From Glaciecola sp. (GTDB lineage: Bacteria; Pseudomonadota; Gammaproteobacteria; Enterobacterales; Alteromonadaceae): DNA of 64,000 nucleotides. The stretch covers positions 1 through 64,000 of the forward strand of contig JAAZVZ010000006.1 in NCBI GenBank assembly GCA_018623155.1. The letters run 5' to 3'. Positions 43,723 to 54,139 of this stretch are shown here, piece after piece (position 1 is the first letter of the stretch; every line of letters starts with the position of its first letter). Both the position numbers and the translations under genes were made by a program. The notes under the pieces are model-generated. The model worked only from the letters and a program-made list of their open reading frames with translations. It was not told the origin of the DNA and searched no databases.

Positions 43723-44130
43723 TTAATAACTCATACAAGCGGCATTGAGAATGCCCACGGCCACTGACACCAAACCCAACATGACGCCAGCAGAAGTTTC
43801 ATTGTTTTCGATGCGTTCACTGATCTTAGGCATAAAAGTGAGTTTGAGTATAACAAAGGCTAAAAGCTGTGCGACCAAGGCCAGCAAAGCCCAAACAACA
43901 AAATCCAAATAAGCAACGGAGTTGCTCGCGGCCCCCCCCACGGCAATAGCAAAACCGACAATGGCACCACCAAAAGCGATGGACGCCGCTGTGTTTTGTT
44001 GGTCTTTGATCAATAGCCACTCATCATGTGGCGTGACGAACGCATAGACCACTTTGAAGATGAATAGCAGCGCAATGGCTGAGCCAAAATACAAGGCAAA
44101 GTTGCCAATGTTTGATAATAATTCAGTCAT
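43723..44130 (-). CDS. DUF350 membrane protein (YjfL-like)
   Basis: A 135-residue protein with four hydrophobic helices: FALYFGSAIALLFIFKVVYAFV, then a first polar loop HDEWLLIKDQ, the conserved NTAASIAFGGAIVGFAIAVG and two more. This is the standard DUF350 layout, usually two pseudo-repeats. The family is unassigned; it commonly sits with YjfI-M/YgiB-type genes and ion channels, as here. The gene is 4 bases after the channel gene stop and 7 bases before ygiB-like. Confidence 0.85.
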   Translation of the reverse strand: MTELLSNIGNFALYFGSAIALLFIFKVVYAFVTPHDEWLLIKDQQNTAASIAFGGAIVGFAIAVGGAASNSVAYLDFVVWALLALVAQLLAFVILKLTFMPKISERIENNETSAGVMLGLVSVAVGILNAACMSY

Positions 44131-44134
44131 GAGG

Positions 44135-45190
44135 TTATCCTTTTAGAAAATCATGCCACTGCATGTCATTAATACGGCTGCGAGCGATGTAAAAAACGCG
44201 ATCGCCTGAAAAAATATGGGTATCAAAACTGGGATTCACAATGATGTGTTGTTTGTCATCTGCTTTTGCAAAGCCAATAAAAATGGCATCGTGGATATGT
44301 TTGATTTGCACAAATATATCCGCTACTTGGATTGAAGCAATGTCCTGGGGCACGATGATTGAATACTGTTCATGTCCATCTGCAACACTGAGTAGGTCGT
44401 GATGCAATAGAGACGAACCCGGATCAAACGCAGATTTAGCGAGCATTTCTACCGCAACTGAAGGGGTGCATTCGACATTGGGGCAATGTTGTTGTAATAA
44501 ACCCACCAAAGATTCATCGTTAAAATACGCCACAATATGGGCATTGGGGTTGTGTTTTGAACAAAATAACGCAGTGGTCATCGTGATGTCATCGTGTGGA
44601 TTGTCAATCAAGATCGTTTTGGCACTAGTGACGTTTGCTTTATTCATATCCTCTTCGCGGTTGAAGGAGGCCACGCGCACAAATTCGATCTCTCCTGGCA
44701 TCGGATTTTCGATATCCGCTTTTACGCAGAGTACGATTTCGCTTTTTTCTGTGCTTTGTTGTTGTTCTTTGAGTAATAACTGCAACAATTGAAGGGTGCG
44801 TTCCTCGTTCCAACCCAAGATCAAAATGTGTTGTTCGTTCATGATGCTTTTTAATCCTCTTATATCCAATTGCCATTGTCTGCTGAGCCAGGCTGCGATT
44901 CGTCCAATGACCAAGGCAAAAAGAGATAGCCCAACAGGGATCACAAATAGGCTGACGACCCATTTACCGGCATCCGTCGTAGGAGAAAAATCTCCGTATC
45001 CTACTGTCGATGCCGTCACAATCATGTAATACACAAAATCAGTGGGGGAGGTGACGCTTATCTCACCAACAGCATACAATAGCGCCCAGGTGACCACGAC
45101 ATAACCAAGCAACACCAATGCGACATTAGTGCCACTGGCGTGGTTAAAATATTTTACGAAGGCGCGTTTGACTTGTTGCCAGAAACTCAT
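44135..45190 (-). CDS. potassium channel-like protein with RCK domain
   Basis: An inner-membrane ion channel subunit of 351 residues. Two membrane helices flank the selectivity filter TVGYGD at 62-67 (a KcsA/Kch-type pore). From about residue 110 a cytoplasmic TrkA-N/RCK domain follows (HILILGWNEERTLQLLQLL), then a second ligand-binding part near the C-terminus (NPSFDTHIFSGDRVFYIA). It heads the five-gene minus-strand envelope module. K+ selectivity is expected from the GYG filter. The 315-base upstream gap contains an unexplained minus-strand terminator. Confidence 0.9.
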   Translation of the reverse strand: MSFWQQVKRAFVKYFNHASGTNVALVLLGYVVVTWALLYAVGEISVTSPTDFVYYMIVTASTVGYGDFSPTTDAGKWVVSLFVIPVGLSLFALVIGRIAAWLSRQWQLDIRGLKSIMNEQHILILGWNEERTLQLLQLLLKEQQQSTEKSEIVLCVKADIENPMPGEIEFVRVASFNREEDMNKANVTSAKTILIDNPHDDITMTTALFCSKHNPNAHIVAYFNDESLVGLLQQHCPNVECTPSVAVEMLAKSAFDPGSSLLHHDLLSVADGHEQYSIIVPQDIASIQVADIFVQIKHIHDAIFIGFAKADDKQHIIVNPSFDTHIFSGDRVFYIARSRINDMQWHDFLKG

Positions 45191-45505
45191 GTGTTTGATT
45201 AGTGTTTAATTAATGAGTACAAGTCTACGAAGTTGTAGAGCAAAAATCCACCGCAAAATGTTAGAAAAAATGGCGGCACATTGCTAAACATTATTTGCTG
45301 CAATCAAAAAAGCCCACCTCAATGAGATGGGCAGTTCGGCTTTTGGAGATCACACATTAAATCGATGTGATAAACAAAATATAGTGGATAACACAGACGG
45401 TTGACGTGCAACGTTTAATACACAGGTATACCAAATCATACTTATTGTTTTGCTTGCCTTGTCTTTTCGCCAAAGTACAATATTGGCAAATTTTTGAGGA
45501 CATGT
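45191..45505. other. intergenic region between channel gene and queA
   Basis: 315 bases without a coding gene. It contains an isolated minus-strand terminator (45306-45332), a possible plus-strand promoter for queA (TTGACG at 45401-45406, with a weak -10 near 45424-45430) and the queA ribosome site GAGGA (45496-45500). Nothing else was identified. Confidence 0.6.
45306..45332 (-). terminator. orphan intrinsic terminator between divergent genes
   Basis: Read on the minus strand: GCCCATCTC, loop ATT, GAGGTGGGC (one G-T pair), then six T. No annotated gene ends upstream of it on this strand; the nearest would begin between 45333 and 45500. It may end a small RNA or an antisense transcript running out of queA, or attenuate the channel operon. 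Confidence 0.7.
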
Positions 45506-46546
45506 ATGAAAACATCTGATTTTGGCTTTGATTTACCAGAGCATTTGATTGCAAAATATCCAACAGCAGAGCGAACCGCCTCTAGGTTACTCCATTTAGA
45601 CGGCAAATCGGGTGCGGTGACTGATTATCAATTTCCACAAATGTTGGCGCTCGTCGAAGAAGGTGATTTACTCATTTTTAACGATACACGAGTCATCCCC
45701 GCGCGCTTGCTAGGGCAAAAAAGCACTGGGGGCAAAGTGGAAGTGTTGGTAGAAAGAATGCTGGATGATCATCGAGTGCTTGCTCATGTAAAAGCCAGTA
45801 AAGCGCCAAAAGTTGGGGCTCTATTGCGCCTAGAAGATGCGCTTGAGGTGGAAATGCTGGGGCGAGAAGGGGCGTTATTTGAACTCAAGTTTTTAACCGA
45901 AATGAGTGTGCTCGAGTGTCTTGAGCAGTATGGGCACATGCCATTACCTCCCTATATTGACCGCCCAGATGAAGACTCTGACAAAGAACGTTATCAAACC
46001 GTATACAACGATAAACCGGGTGCTGTTGCAGCGCCGACTGCGGGTTTGCATTTTGATGATGAGCTGTTAGCCAAACTCAAAGCGAAAGGCGTTCAAATTG
46101 GATTTGTGACTCTACACGTGGGAGCGGGTACGTTCCAGCCGGTCAAAGTGGACAATGTTGAAGAGCACACAATGCACGCTGAGTATGCAGAGGTTTCAGA
46201 AGACATTGTTGCGCAAATCAAAGCGACCAAGGCCGCGGGGAAGAGAGTGATTGCCGTAGGCACAACGTCGATGCGCTCGGTAGAAACTGCAGCCAAAAAA
46301 GGCGATGAGACAGGTGATTTACTTGTGCCTTTTTATGACGATACTGAGATATTTATCTATCCAGGATTTCAATTCAAAGTGTTTGACGCGATGTTCACCA
46401 ATTTTCATTTGCCCGAATCGACATTGATGATGTTGATCAGTGCCTTTGCCGGCAAAGAAAATGTGATGAATGCATATCAGCACGCGATTGCTAATGAATA
46501 TCGGTTCTTTAGCTATGGTGATTCGATGTTTATCGAGCGAGCGTAG
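45506..46546 (+). CDS. queA: tRNA preQ1(34) S-adenosylmethionine ribosyltransferase-isomerase
   Basis: Transfers and rearranges the ribosyl group of SAM onto preQ1 at the wobble base of tRNA to give epoxyqueuosine. It is 346 residues, the usual size. The N-terminus [45 protein letters not shown] and [13 protein letters not shown] are all family signatures. The ATG at 45506 is chosen, with GAGGA 5 bases upstream; the TTG at 45494 has no support. Followed by tgt after 66 bases, the standard pair. Confidence 0.97.
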   Translation: MKTSDFGFDLPEHLIAKYPTAERTASRLLHLDGKSGAVTDYQFPQMLALVEEGDLLIFNDTRVIPARLLGQKSTGGKVEVLVERMLDDHRVLAHVKASKAPKVGALLRLEDALEVEMLGREGALFELKFLTEMSVLECLEQYGHMPLPPYIDRPDEDSDKERYQTVYNDKPGAVAAPTAGLHFDDELLAKLKAKGVQIGFVTLHVGAGTFQPVKVDNVEEHTMHAEYAEVSEDIVAQIKATKAAGKRVIAVGTTSMRSVETAAKKGDETGDLLVPFYDDTEIFIYPGFQFKVFDAMFTNFHLPESTLMMLISAFAGKENVMNAYQHAIANEYRFFSYGDSMFIERA

Positions 46547-46609
46547 TTTGCTACAATACGCGCCAAAATTAAGCGTCATATAAGAGTGACGTACGTACAG
46601 CGAGAATAG

Positions 46610-47746
<1,137 letters not shown>

Positions 47747-47794
47747 CAATATTAAATACAAATAATAATTTTAGAGACAATAGGAAACAATATT

Positions 47795-48133
47795 ATGTCA
47801 TTATTTATAGCAAACGCTCACGCTCAAACTGCAGGTGCCCCAGCTGGCGGAAGTGGTATTGAACTTTTGATCATGTTGGCCGTTTTCGGTCTGATTTTTT
47901 ACTTCTTGTTATATCGCCCGCAAGCTAAGCGAGTCAAAGAGCATAAAGACCTTGTGGCGTCTTTATCTAAAGGTGACGAAGTCATTACTGGTGGTGGTTT
48001 AATGGGAAAAATTACCAAAGTATCAGATGAAAAAGATTTTATTGAGATTGCATTGAACGACAACAACAACGTTCTTGTGCAAAAAAACGCCGTCACTGCC
48101 GTTTTACCTAAAGGTACAATGAAGTCGCTATAA
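47795..48133 (+). CDS. yajC: preprotein translocase subunit YajC
   Basis: A small inner-membrane partner of SecDF. 112 residues with one membrane helix (IELLIMLAVFGLIFYFLLY, about 22-40), then the signature YRPQAKRVKEHKDLVASL and a soluble beta domain with GDEVITGGGLMGKI. Gene order tgt-yajC-secD-secF is the normal gammaproteobacterial one. A hairpin separates it from secD. Confidence 0.96.
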   Translation: MSLFIANAHAQTAGAPAGGSGIELLIMLAVFGLIFYFLLYRPQAKRVKEHKDLVASLSKGDEVITGGGLMGKITKVSDEKDFIEIALNDNNNVLVQKNAVTAVLPKGTMKSL

Positions 48134-48144
48134 AGTATGCGCAG

Positions 48145-48165
48145 ATGGGCACTATGGGTGCCCAT
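48145..48165 (+). other. hairpin between yajC and secD
   Basis: Eight-base stem ATGGGCAC/GTGCCCAT with a 5-base loop, directly after the yajC stop. The following bases (TCTTATATTCC) are T-rich but lack a solid T-run, so it may be a weak terminator or an RNA-stability hairpin that sets yajC against secDF levels. Confidence 0.5.
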
Positions 48166-48200
48166 TCTTATATTCCTTTGCCAAATTTTAAGGACTGGTC

Positions 48201-50045
48201 GTGTTAAATAAGACCCCCATTTGGAAATATTTCCTTGTGATCATCGTACTTGGTATGTGCGCGTTATATGCGATGCCAAATCTGTACGGTGAAGATCATG
48301 CCATTCAAATCTCAGCAAGTCGTAATGCAGTCGTTAACGAACAATTATTGACTCGTGTGGAGAGCACACTTGCTGCTGCTGAGATCGAAACCAAGCGCAG
48401 TGAGTTAGACGCTGACAAATTGCTCATTCGTTTGTTTGATGCCGATACGCAACTTGTCGCACGTGAAACCATTCAACGCGCGCTTGGTGATGACTATATT
48501 GTCGCAATGAACCTAGCACCGGACACACCTGAATGGTTGGCAAATTTGGGTGGAGCACCGATGAAGCTCGGTCTCGATTTGCGAGGCGGTGTTCACTTCT
48601 TGATGGAAGTCGATATGAACTCAGCCATTGCCAAAGCACAAGAGGATTTGGTGGGGGATTTTCGCACGTCATTGCGTGAAGAGAAGTTACGTTACCGTTC
48701 GGTTAAGCCTGTGGGGCAAAATGTCCAGGTTCAATTCCGCGACCAAGATACGCTAGACAGTGCTAAGTTCTTCTTGCGCAATCGCAACGGTGATTTGTTG
48801 TTTACTGAGCGCGATGGTCTGGTATTGGATGTTGCGTTTTCAGAAAACCGCTTGCGTTTAATTCGCGACAATGCGGTCAAACAAAATATTACCATTATCC
48901 GTGAACGTGTAAATCAACTCGGGGTTGCTGAGCCTGTCGTACAAAAACAAGGTGCAGAACGTATTGTTGTACAACTCCCAGGTATTCAAGATACGGCGAA
49001 AGCCAAAGAAATCTTAAACGCAACGGCGACTCTAGAATTTCGGATGGTGGATGAAGACAACGATGTGCGTGATGCCCTAAATGGCCGTGTACCGCCTTCA
49101 TCTATCTTATTGAATGACCGCGCAGGGCAACCTTACTTACTCAAAAAGCGCGTCATGCTGACGGGTAACCACATTGTCGATGCGAATTCAGGTGTCGATG
49201 AATACGGTGTGCCTCAGGTGAATATTTCTCTTGATTCGAAAGGGGGTAATAAGATGTCACAGGGTACCAAAGACAATATTGGTAACCCAATGGCAACCGT
49301 CTTTATTGAATACAAAACGACGGGTGAACGCGATGCGAATGGCAATCTGATCTTTGAGAAAAAAGAAGAGATTATATCCGTTGCGACGATTCAAGCTCGC
49401 TTGGGTGCTTCATTTCGAATTACCGGTTTAGACTCCCCTAAAGAGGCAAGAGACCTAGCGCTTTTACTCAGAGCTGGTGCCTTGATTGCTCCGATTTCCA
49501 TTGTTGAAGAGCGAACGGTTGGCCCAAGCCTGGGTGCTGAGAATATTCAATTAGGCATGATTGCCATTCAGTCTGGCTTGGCATTGGTATTGATATTCAT
49601 GTTGATTTACTACAAAGCATTTGGCGTAGTGGCAAACATTGCTTTGGTGACTAACCTAGTCATGATAGTAGGCATCATGTCAATGATTCCAGGTGCGACA
49701 TTGACCTTGCCTGGTATGGCAGGGATTGTCTTGACAGTTGGTATGGCAGTCGATGCGAATGTACTGATATATGAGCGAATACGCGAAGAGATCCGTGAAG
49801 GTCGTTCACCACAACAAGCGATTCATCATGGTTATGACAGTGCATTTTCAACCATCTTGGATGCAAACATCACCACTTTTATTGCAGGTTTGATTCTATT
49901 TGCAATTGGAACCGGACCCATCAAAGGATTCTCGATCACTCTAATGATCGGTATCATCACTTCAATGTTTACTGCGATAGTAGTGACCCGTGTGCTGGTC
50001 AACGCTGTATGGGGTGGCCGTCGCATTGAGAAGCTGTGGATTTAG
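48201..50045 (+). CDS. secD: protein translocase subunit SecD
   Basis: An RND-like inner-membrane protein that, with SecF, uses the proton gradient to pull proteins through SecYEG. 614 residues, normal size: one N-terminal helix (KYFLVIIVLGMCALYAMPNLYG), a large periplasmic region with MKLGLDLRGGVHFLMEVD, and five C-terminal helices including GMAVDANVLIYERIREE and the conserved ITTFIAGLILF. The start is a GTG with AAGGA 8 bases upstream. secF follows after 9 bases. Confidence 0.97.
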   Translation: MLNKTPIWKYFLVIIVLGMCALYAMPNLYGEDHAIQISASRNAVVNEQLLTRVESTLAAAEIETKRSELDADKLLIRLFDADTQLVARETIQRALGDDYIVAMNLAPDTPEWLANLGGAPMKLGLDLRGGVHFLMEVDMNSAIAKAQEDLVGDFRTSLREEKLRYRSVKPVGQNVQVQFRDQDTLDSAKFFLRNRNGDLLFTERDGLVLDVAFSENRLRLIRDNAVKQNITIIRERVNQLGVAEPVVQKQGAERIVVQLPGIQDTAKAKEILNATATLEFRMVDEDNDVRDALNGRVPPSSILLNDRAGQPYLLKKRVMLTGNHIVDANSGVDEYGVPQVNISLDSKGGNKMSQGTKDNIGNPMATVFIEYKTTGERDANGNLIFEKKEEIISVATIQARLGASFRITGLDSPKEARDLALLLRAGALIAPISIVEERTVGPSLGAENIQLGMIAIQSGLALVLIFMLIYYKAFGVVANIALVTNLVMIVGIMSMIPGATLTLPGMAGIVLTVGMAVDANVLIYERIREEIREGRSPQQAIHHGYDSAFSTILDANITTFIAGLILFAIGTGPIKGFSITLMIGIITSMFTAIVVTRVLVNAVWGGRRIEKLWI

Positions 50046-50054
50046 GAGAATAAC

Positions 50055-50996
50055 ATGCAATTATTAAAATTAAATTCCACAGTCAAATTCATGAAACTTC
50101 GCATCCCAGCGATGCTTGTTTCGGCTCTATTGATTTTGGGTTCCATCACCTCGCTTGCCATCAATCAACTCAACTGGGGGTTAGATTTTACGGGTGGTAC
50201 GTTGATTGAAGTGGGTTACCCTGAGGCGGCTAAGCTTGATGAAATACGCATCCAACTCAATGAAGCCGGTTTCCCAGATGCCGTAGTACAGAACTTTGGT
50301 AGTTCACAAGATGTGTTGATCCGTATCGCTCCTCGTGAAGGTGTGAAAGCTGCACAGATAGGTGATGAGATCATGGCGTCATTACGTGCTGATGGTGCAG
50401 ATGTGGATATGCGTCGCATCGAATTTGTTGGACCACAAGTCGGTGAAGAGCTCACTGAGCAAGGTGGTTTAGCCATGTTAACGGCTCTGATTTGTATTTT
50501 GTTGTATGTCATGATGCGTTTTGAATGGCGTTTTGCACTGGGTTCCGTTGCAGCACTTGCGCATGATGTGATCATCACTTTGGGACTGTTCTCGGTGTTA
50601 CAACTTGAGTTTGATCTCACGATTTTGGCTGCAATATTAGCAGTGATAGGTTATTCACTTAACGATACGATTGTTGTGTCTGACCGTATCCGTGAGAACT
50701 TTCGTAAGATCCGAAAAGAAGAACCTGAAGGTATCATCAATATTTCACTGACTCAGACGTTGAATCGAACCATCATCACCTCGGTGACAACCATATTGGT
50801 ATTATTGGCGTTATTCTTTAAAGGTGGCGCACTGATCCATGGTTTCTCTACAGCATTGTTATTTGGTGTGGTAATCGGGACGTATTCATCGATTTATATT
50901 TCGAGTTCAGTTGCTCTGCTATTAGGCATTTCAAAAGAAGATTTGATACCTGAACAGGTAGAAAAAGAAGGTGAGGATTTAGATCCTTTGCTGTAA
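50055..50996 (+). CDS. secF: protein translocase subunit SecF
   Basis: Partner of SecD. 313 residues, six helices: N-terminal LRIPAMLVSALLILGSITSL, a periplasmic domain after GLDFTGGTLIEVGY, then VGEELTEQGGLAMLTALI and GYSLNDTIVVSDRIRENFR, the functional motif of helix 5, and SVTTILVLLALFFKGG. AGGAGA lies 7 bases before the ATG. The operon ends in a bidirectional terminator shared with suhB. Confidence 0.97.
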   Translation: MQLLKLNSTVKFMKLRIPAMLVSALLILGSITSLAINQLNWGLDFTGGTLIEVGYPEAAKLDEIRIQLNEAGFPDAVVQNFGSSQDVLIRIAPREGVKAAQIGDEIMASLRADGADVDMRRIEFVGPQVGEELTEQGGLAMLTALICILLYVMMRFEWRFALGSVAALAHDVIITLGLFSVLQLEFDLTILAAILAVIGYSLNDTIVVSDRIRENFRKIRKEEPEGIINISLTQTLNRTIITSVTTILVLLALFFKGGALIHGFSTALLFGVVIGTYSSIYISSSVALLLGISKEDLIPEQVEKEGEDLDPLL

Positions 50997-51012
50997 TACA
51001 CAAAAGAAATAT

Positions 51013-51051
51013 AAAAAAGCGATGCTGTTGAAAGGAGCATCGCTTTTTTTT
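51013..51051. terminator. bidirectional terminator between secF and suhB
   Basis: Stem AAAAAAGCGATGCT/AGCATCGCTTTTTT (51013-51026 with 51036-51049) with a 9-base loop; T-runs form on both strands (eight T on plus, six on minus). It ends the secDF transcript and the convergent suhB transcript. Confidence 0.92.
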
Positions 51052-51073
51052 GGGGCTATCAAATTAAGTCGTA

Positions 51074-51850
51074 TTAATTTGCCAAATCTTTCAACAACTG
51101 TTGAGTGATCTTTGGGTTACCACAGACAACATCTCCTGAAATAAGCATGCTTTCTCCACCATTAAAGTCAGTGATCACACCGCCAGCTTCACGGACGATT
51201 AGCATACCCGCGGCGATATCCCATGGTTTAAGCTTTGCTTCAAAATACCCATCGTATTTGCCAGCTGCAGTGTAAGCCAAATCTAAGGCAGCCGAACCAG
51301 AGCGACGGATATCACCTGATTTGACTAAAATAGGAGTGAACTTTGACATGTAGTCAGCTATGCGAGCTTTGTCACGAAAAGGGAAAGCCGTCGCAATAAT
51401 TGCTGAGCTTAATTCACGACGTTTGCCACAACGAATTCGGAAGCCGTTTAACTGGGCACCTTGTCCTTTGGTTGCCGTAAATAAATCACCACGAATGGGG
51501 TCAAAAACAACTGCAATTTCAAGTTTACCTTTGATTTTTAAGGCAATAGATACGGCAAAGTGAGGAATGCCTTGGATAAAGTTAGTTGTACCATCGAGTG
51601 GGTCAATGATCCACTGATAATCTTCATTATCAATCGTTTCACCGGATTCTTCACCAAGGAAACTGTGGTCAGGGTAGGACTGTTGAATCTTACTGATGAT
51701 GGCAGCTTCCGCTTCCTTGTCTATTTTGGTGACAAAGTCATTAGCCCCTTTCATATCAATGTTTAAATCATCGCGGTTTTCAAAGCCACGGGTAATAATG
51801 TTGCCTGCCGTGCGCGCGGCACGAACGGCGATGTTGAGCATTGGATGCAT
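51074..51850 (-). CDS. suhB: inositol-1-monophosphatase SuhB
   Basis: Hydrolyses inositol monophosphates; in E. coli SuhB also acts in rRNA transcription antitermination. 258 residues from the ATG at 51850 (MHPMLNIAVRAARTAGNII, the usual start); the frame also offers a GTG one codon earlier. Metal-binding motifs are intact: FLGEESGE (about 64-71), WIIDPLDGTTNFIQG (about 81-95) and PWDIAAGMLIVREAGG. It is divergent from trmJ, a conserved arrangement with iscR downstream. Confidence 0.95.
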   Translation of the reverse strand: MHPMLNIAVRAARTAGNIITRGFENRDDLNIDMKGANDFVTKIDKEAEAAIISKIQQSYPDHSFLGEESGETIDNEDYQWIIDPLDGTTNFIQGIPHFAVSIALKIKGKLEIAVVFDPIRGDLFTATKGQGAQLNGFRIRCGKRRELSSAIIATAFPFRDKARIADYMSKFTPILVKSGDIRRSGSAALDLAYTAAGKYDGYFEAKLKPWDIAAGMLIVREAGGVITDFNGGESMLISGDVVCGNPKITQQLLKDLAN

Positions 51851-51968
51851 CACGGTCTCGCTTATCAGTAAGATTCAATTGTCAAAGAACTGGATTGGTA
51901 CTCATCGACCAAAACATTTATAACTTCGATATTATACACGCATGATAACACAACGCGCAAAGATAATT

Positions 51969-51996
51969 TTTGTCTTGAGTAGCCTTATGCTAGAAT
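51969..51996 (+). promoter_or_regulatory. candidate promoter of trmJ-cysE
   Basis: Extended -10 TGCTAGAAT (TGC 51988-51990, TAGAAT 51991-51996) with a weak -35 TTTGTC (51969-51974) at 16 bases. Transcription would start near 52003, about 28 bases before the trmJ ATG. Confidence 0.5.
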
Positions 51997-52030
51997 TTGC
52001 GCCTACTTTTAGCGATGACCTTAATTCGAT

Positions 52031-52738
52031 ATGCTTGAAAACATTAAGATTGTATTAGTGAATACTTCTCATACAGGAAACATAGGCTCAACTGCTCGAG
52101 CAATGAAAACCATGGGCCTAAGTCAACTGGTCTTGGTCGATCCGGTATCTGCACCCGACGGAAAATCCAGTGCTCTAGCTGCAGGTGCTGGTGATGTACT
52201 CGCCAATGCGACAACGGTTTCGAAGTTAGAAGAAGCGATCGCAGATTGCTCCTTGGTGGTGGGGACTTCTGCACGTTCGCGGACATTGCCTTGGCCGATG
52301 CTTGAGCCAAGAGAGTGTGGGATTCGTATGGTAAAAGAGGCTCACTCAGGACCGGTAGCATTAGTATTTGGCCGCGAGAATAACGGACTGACCAATGAAG
52401 AATTACAACAATGTCATTATCATGTTTGCATTCCAGCCAACCCAGAATATTCATCGCTGAATTTAGCCGCTGCAGTGCAAACCTTATGCTACGAAATTCG
52501 TATGGGGCATCTTAATCAAAACGAGTATCCTGATGTGGAACAGGAGTATCCTTTAGCTGAAGATTTAGAGCGTTTTTATGCTCATCTTGAGAGTACATTA
52601 AAGGAGACTGGATTTGTGGTTGAAAATCATCCAGGCCAAGTCATGGTAAAACTGCGTCGTTTATTTAATCGAGCACGTCCTGAGCGTCACGAATTAAATA
52701 TCTTACGTGGTATGTTGAGCTCAATCGATAAAAAATAA
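52031..52738 (+). CDS. trmJ: tRNA (cytidine/uridine-32-2'-O)-methyltransferase TrmJ
   Basis: A SPOUT-class methyltransferase that methylates ribose 32 of several tRNAs using SAM. 235 residues with the knot motifs [20 protein letters not shown] (N-terminal), [17 protein letters not shown] (about 110-126) and [17 protein letters not shown] (about 136-152). The C-terminal extension of about 75 residues is typical of TrmJ. It is 14 bases upstream of cysE and probably cotranscribed. Confidence 0.95.
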   Translation: MLENIKIVLVNTSHTGNIGSTARAMKTMGLSQLVLVDPVSAPDGKSSALAAGAGDVLANATTVSKLEEAIADCSLVVGTSARSRTLPWPMLEPRECGIRMVKEAHSGPVALVFGRENNGLTNEELQQCHYHVCIPANPEYSSLNLAAAVQTLCYEIRMGHLNQNEYPDVEQEYPLAEDLERFYAHLESTLKETGFVVENHPGQVMVKLRRLFNRARPERHELNILRGMLSSIDKK

Positions 52739-52752
52739 CTAAAGAGACTGGT

Positions 52753-53556
52753 ATGTTCCGTTCTATTAGAGAAGATATTAAAAGCGTCTATGCCCGCGAT
52801 CCAGCTGCGCGTAATGCTCTGGAAATTATTACAAATTACCCTGGATTACATGCTATCTGGTTACATCGCCTAAATCATAAGTTATGGGGCTGGGGTTGGT
52901 ATTGGTTAGCTAGAACCTTATCCAATATTGGTCGATTTATTACCGGTGTAGAAATTCATCCAGGTGCTACATTGGGACGTCGCGTGTTTATTGATCACGG
53001 TATGGGCGTCGTAATAGGGGAAACTGCCAACATTGGCAATGACGTTACTCTTTACCATGGTGTGACACTGGGCGGGACCAGTTGGAAAGCCGGTAAACGT
53101 CACCCAACCCTTGAGGATAATGTGGTAGTGGGTGCAGGGGCGAAAGTACTTGGACCGATTACGATGGGGCAAGGCGCAAAAATTGGCAGTAACTCAGTTG
53201 TGGTGAAAGACGTGCCAGCCGATGCAACCGTGGTTGGTATCCCTGGGCGAATCATTGTAGCGAAACCCAGCGTTGATGAATCTGGAGAGCGTGCCAAAAT
53301 CGCCAAGAAATATGGATTTGATGCGTACGCCGTGTCCGATGAAAACCCTGATCCCGTTGCCAATGCCATTGGCTTGTTGTTAGAACACGTTCATCAAATG
53401 GATAATAAAGTGATCGAAATGTGTCAAGCAATCCAAGATATGGGTGGCGATGTATGTACTCAAGACCTGCCGAAAGTTGACTTACAGGACTTTGTCGATT
53501 CTGGCATTGAGCCAACCTCGAACCAAGAATCAGAAGATTTTGACCCGCGTATTTAA
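52753..53556 (+). CDS. cysE: serine O-acetyltransferase
   Basis: Makes O-acetylserine from serine and acetyl-CoA for cysteine synthesis. N-terminal helical domain, then the left-handed beta-helix with [26 protein letters not shown] (catalytic Asp-His about residue 77) and [10 protein letters not shown]. The tail beyond the hexapeptide repeats is about 90 residues, as in IscR-linked CysE proteins, and at 267 residues is close to normal. Its position before the isc cluster joins cysteine supply to Fe-S assembly. Confidence 0.95.
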   Translation: MFRSIREDIKSVYARDPAARNALEIITNYPGLHAIWLHRLNHKLWGWGWYWLARTLSNIGRFITGVEIHPGATLGRRVFIDHGMGVVIGETANIGNDVTLYHGVTLGGTSWKAGKRHPTLEDNVVVGAGAKVLGPITMGQGAKIGSNSVVVKDVPADATVVGIPGRIIVAKPSVDESGERAKIAKKYGFDAYAVSDENPDPVANAIGLLLEHVHQMDNKVIEMCQAIQDMGGDVCTQDLPKVDLQDFVDSGIEPTSNQESEDFDPRI

Positions 53557-53574
53557 CGTTACATTTTATTAACA

Positions 53575-53624
53575 ATACTTGACTAAAATAGTAGGATAAA
53601 TACTTGACTATTTTAGTCGGAATT
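53575..53624 (+). promoter_or_regulatory. two tandem type 1 IscR boxes
   Basis: Two 25-base sites abut each other: 53575-53599 (ATACTTGACTAAAATAGTAG...) and 53600-53624 (ATACTTGACTATTTTAGTCG...). Both fit the type 1 IscR consensus (ATASYYGACTRwwwYAGTCRRSTAT); the second is the better one, the first deviates at three positions on its right side. The second overlaps the iscR -35. This predicts repression by [2Fe-2S]-IscR. Confidence 0.85.
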
Positions 53625-53631
53625 GTACAAT
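53604..53631 (+). promoter_or_regulatory. iscR promoter
   Basis: -35 TTGACT (53604-53609) and -10 TACAAT (53626-53631) with a 16-base spacer. The -35 is inside the second IscR box. Transcription would begin near 53638, about 23 bases before the iscR ATG. Confidence 0.7.
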
Positions 53632-53660
53632 TACGCCATTACATGAAATGAGGTGTGATG

Positions 53661-54128
53661 ATGAAACTAACGTCAAAAGGTCGCTATGCGGTTACTGCAA
53701 TGCTTGACGTTGCTTTACATTCTACTGACGGACCAGTACCCCTTGCGGATATTTCTCAAAGACAGGAGATTTCACTGTCTTACCTTGAACAGTTGTTTGC
53801 CAAATTACGCAAACAATCCTTGGTTGAGAGTATTCGTGGTCCTGGCGGAGGTTACCGACTAGGACGCCACCCGCAAGACATTGCGGTGGGTGAGGTGATC
53901 GCAGCCGTTAATGAGAGTATCGATGCGACAAAATGTGCCGGTAAAGCAGATTGCCATGGCGGTGAAAAGTGTTTAACACATAATTTGTGGCACGATTTGT
54001 CTGAGCGAATTAGTGAGTTCTTAGATAGCATTAGCCTTGGCGAGCTTGTTGAACGCCAAAATGCCCATCAGGCCTCAGAAAGAAACAACCAATTAAACCA
54101 AAAAATCAACGTGAATATACAGTTGTAA
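53661..54128 (+). CDS. iscR: Fe-S cluster-sensing regulator IscR
   Basis: An Rrf2-family repressor of the isc operon. 155 residues from the third of three consecutive possible starts (GTG 53655, ATG 53658, ATG 53661), the one 6 bases after GAGGT that gives [20 protein letters not shown]. The winged helix recognition part is [13 protein letters not shown] and RGPGGGYRL. The cluster ligands are Cys92, Cys98, Cys104 and His107. It is autoregulated through the two boxes just upstream. iscS follows after 11 bases. Confidence 0.97.
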   Translation: MKLTSKGRYAVTAMLDVALHSTDGPVPLADISQRQEISLSYLEQLFAKLRKQSLVESIRGPGGGYRLGRHPQDIAVGEVIAAVNESIDATKCAGKADCHGGEKCLTHNLWHDLSERISEFLDSISLGELVERQNAHQASERNNQLNQKINVNIQL

Positions 54129-54139
54129 GTGGAGCAACC

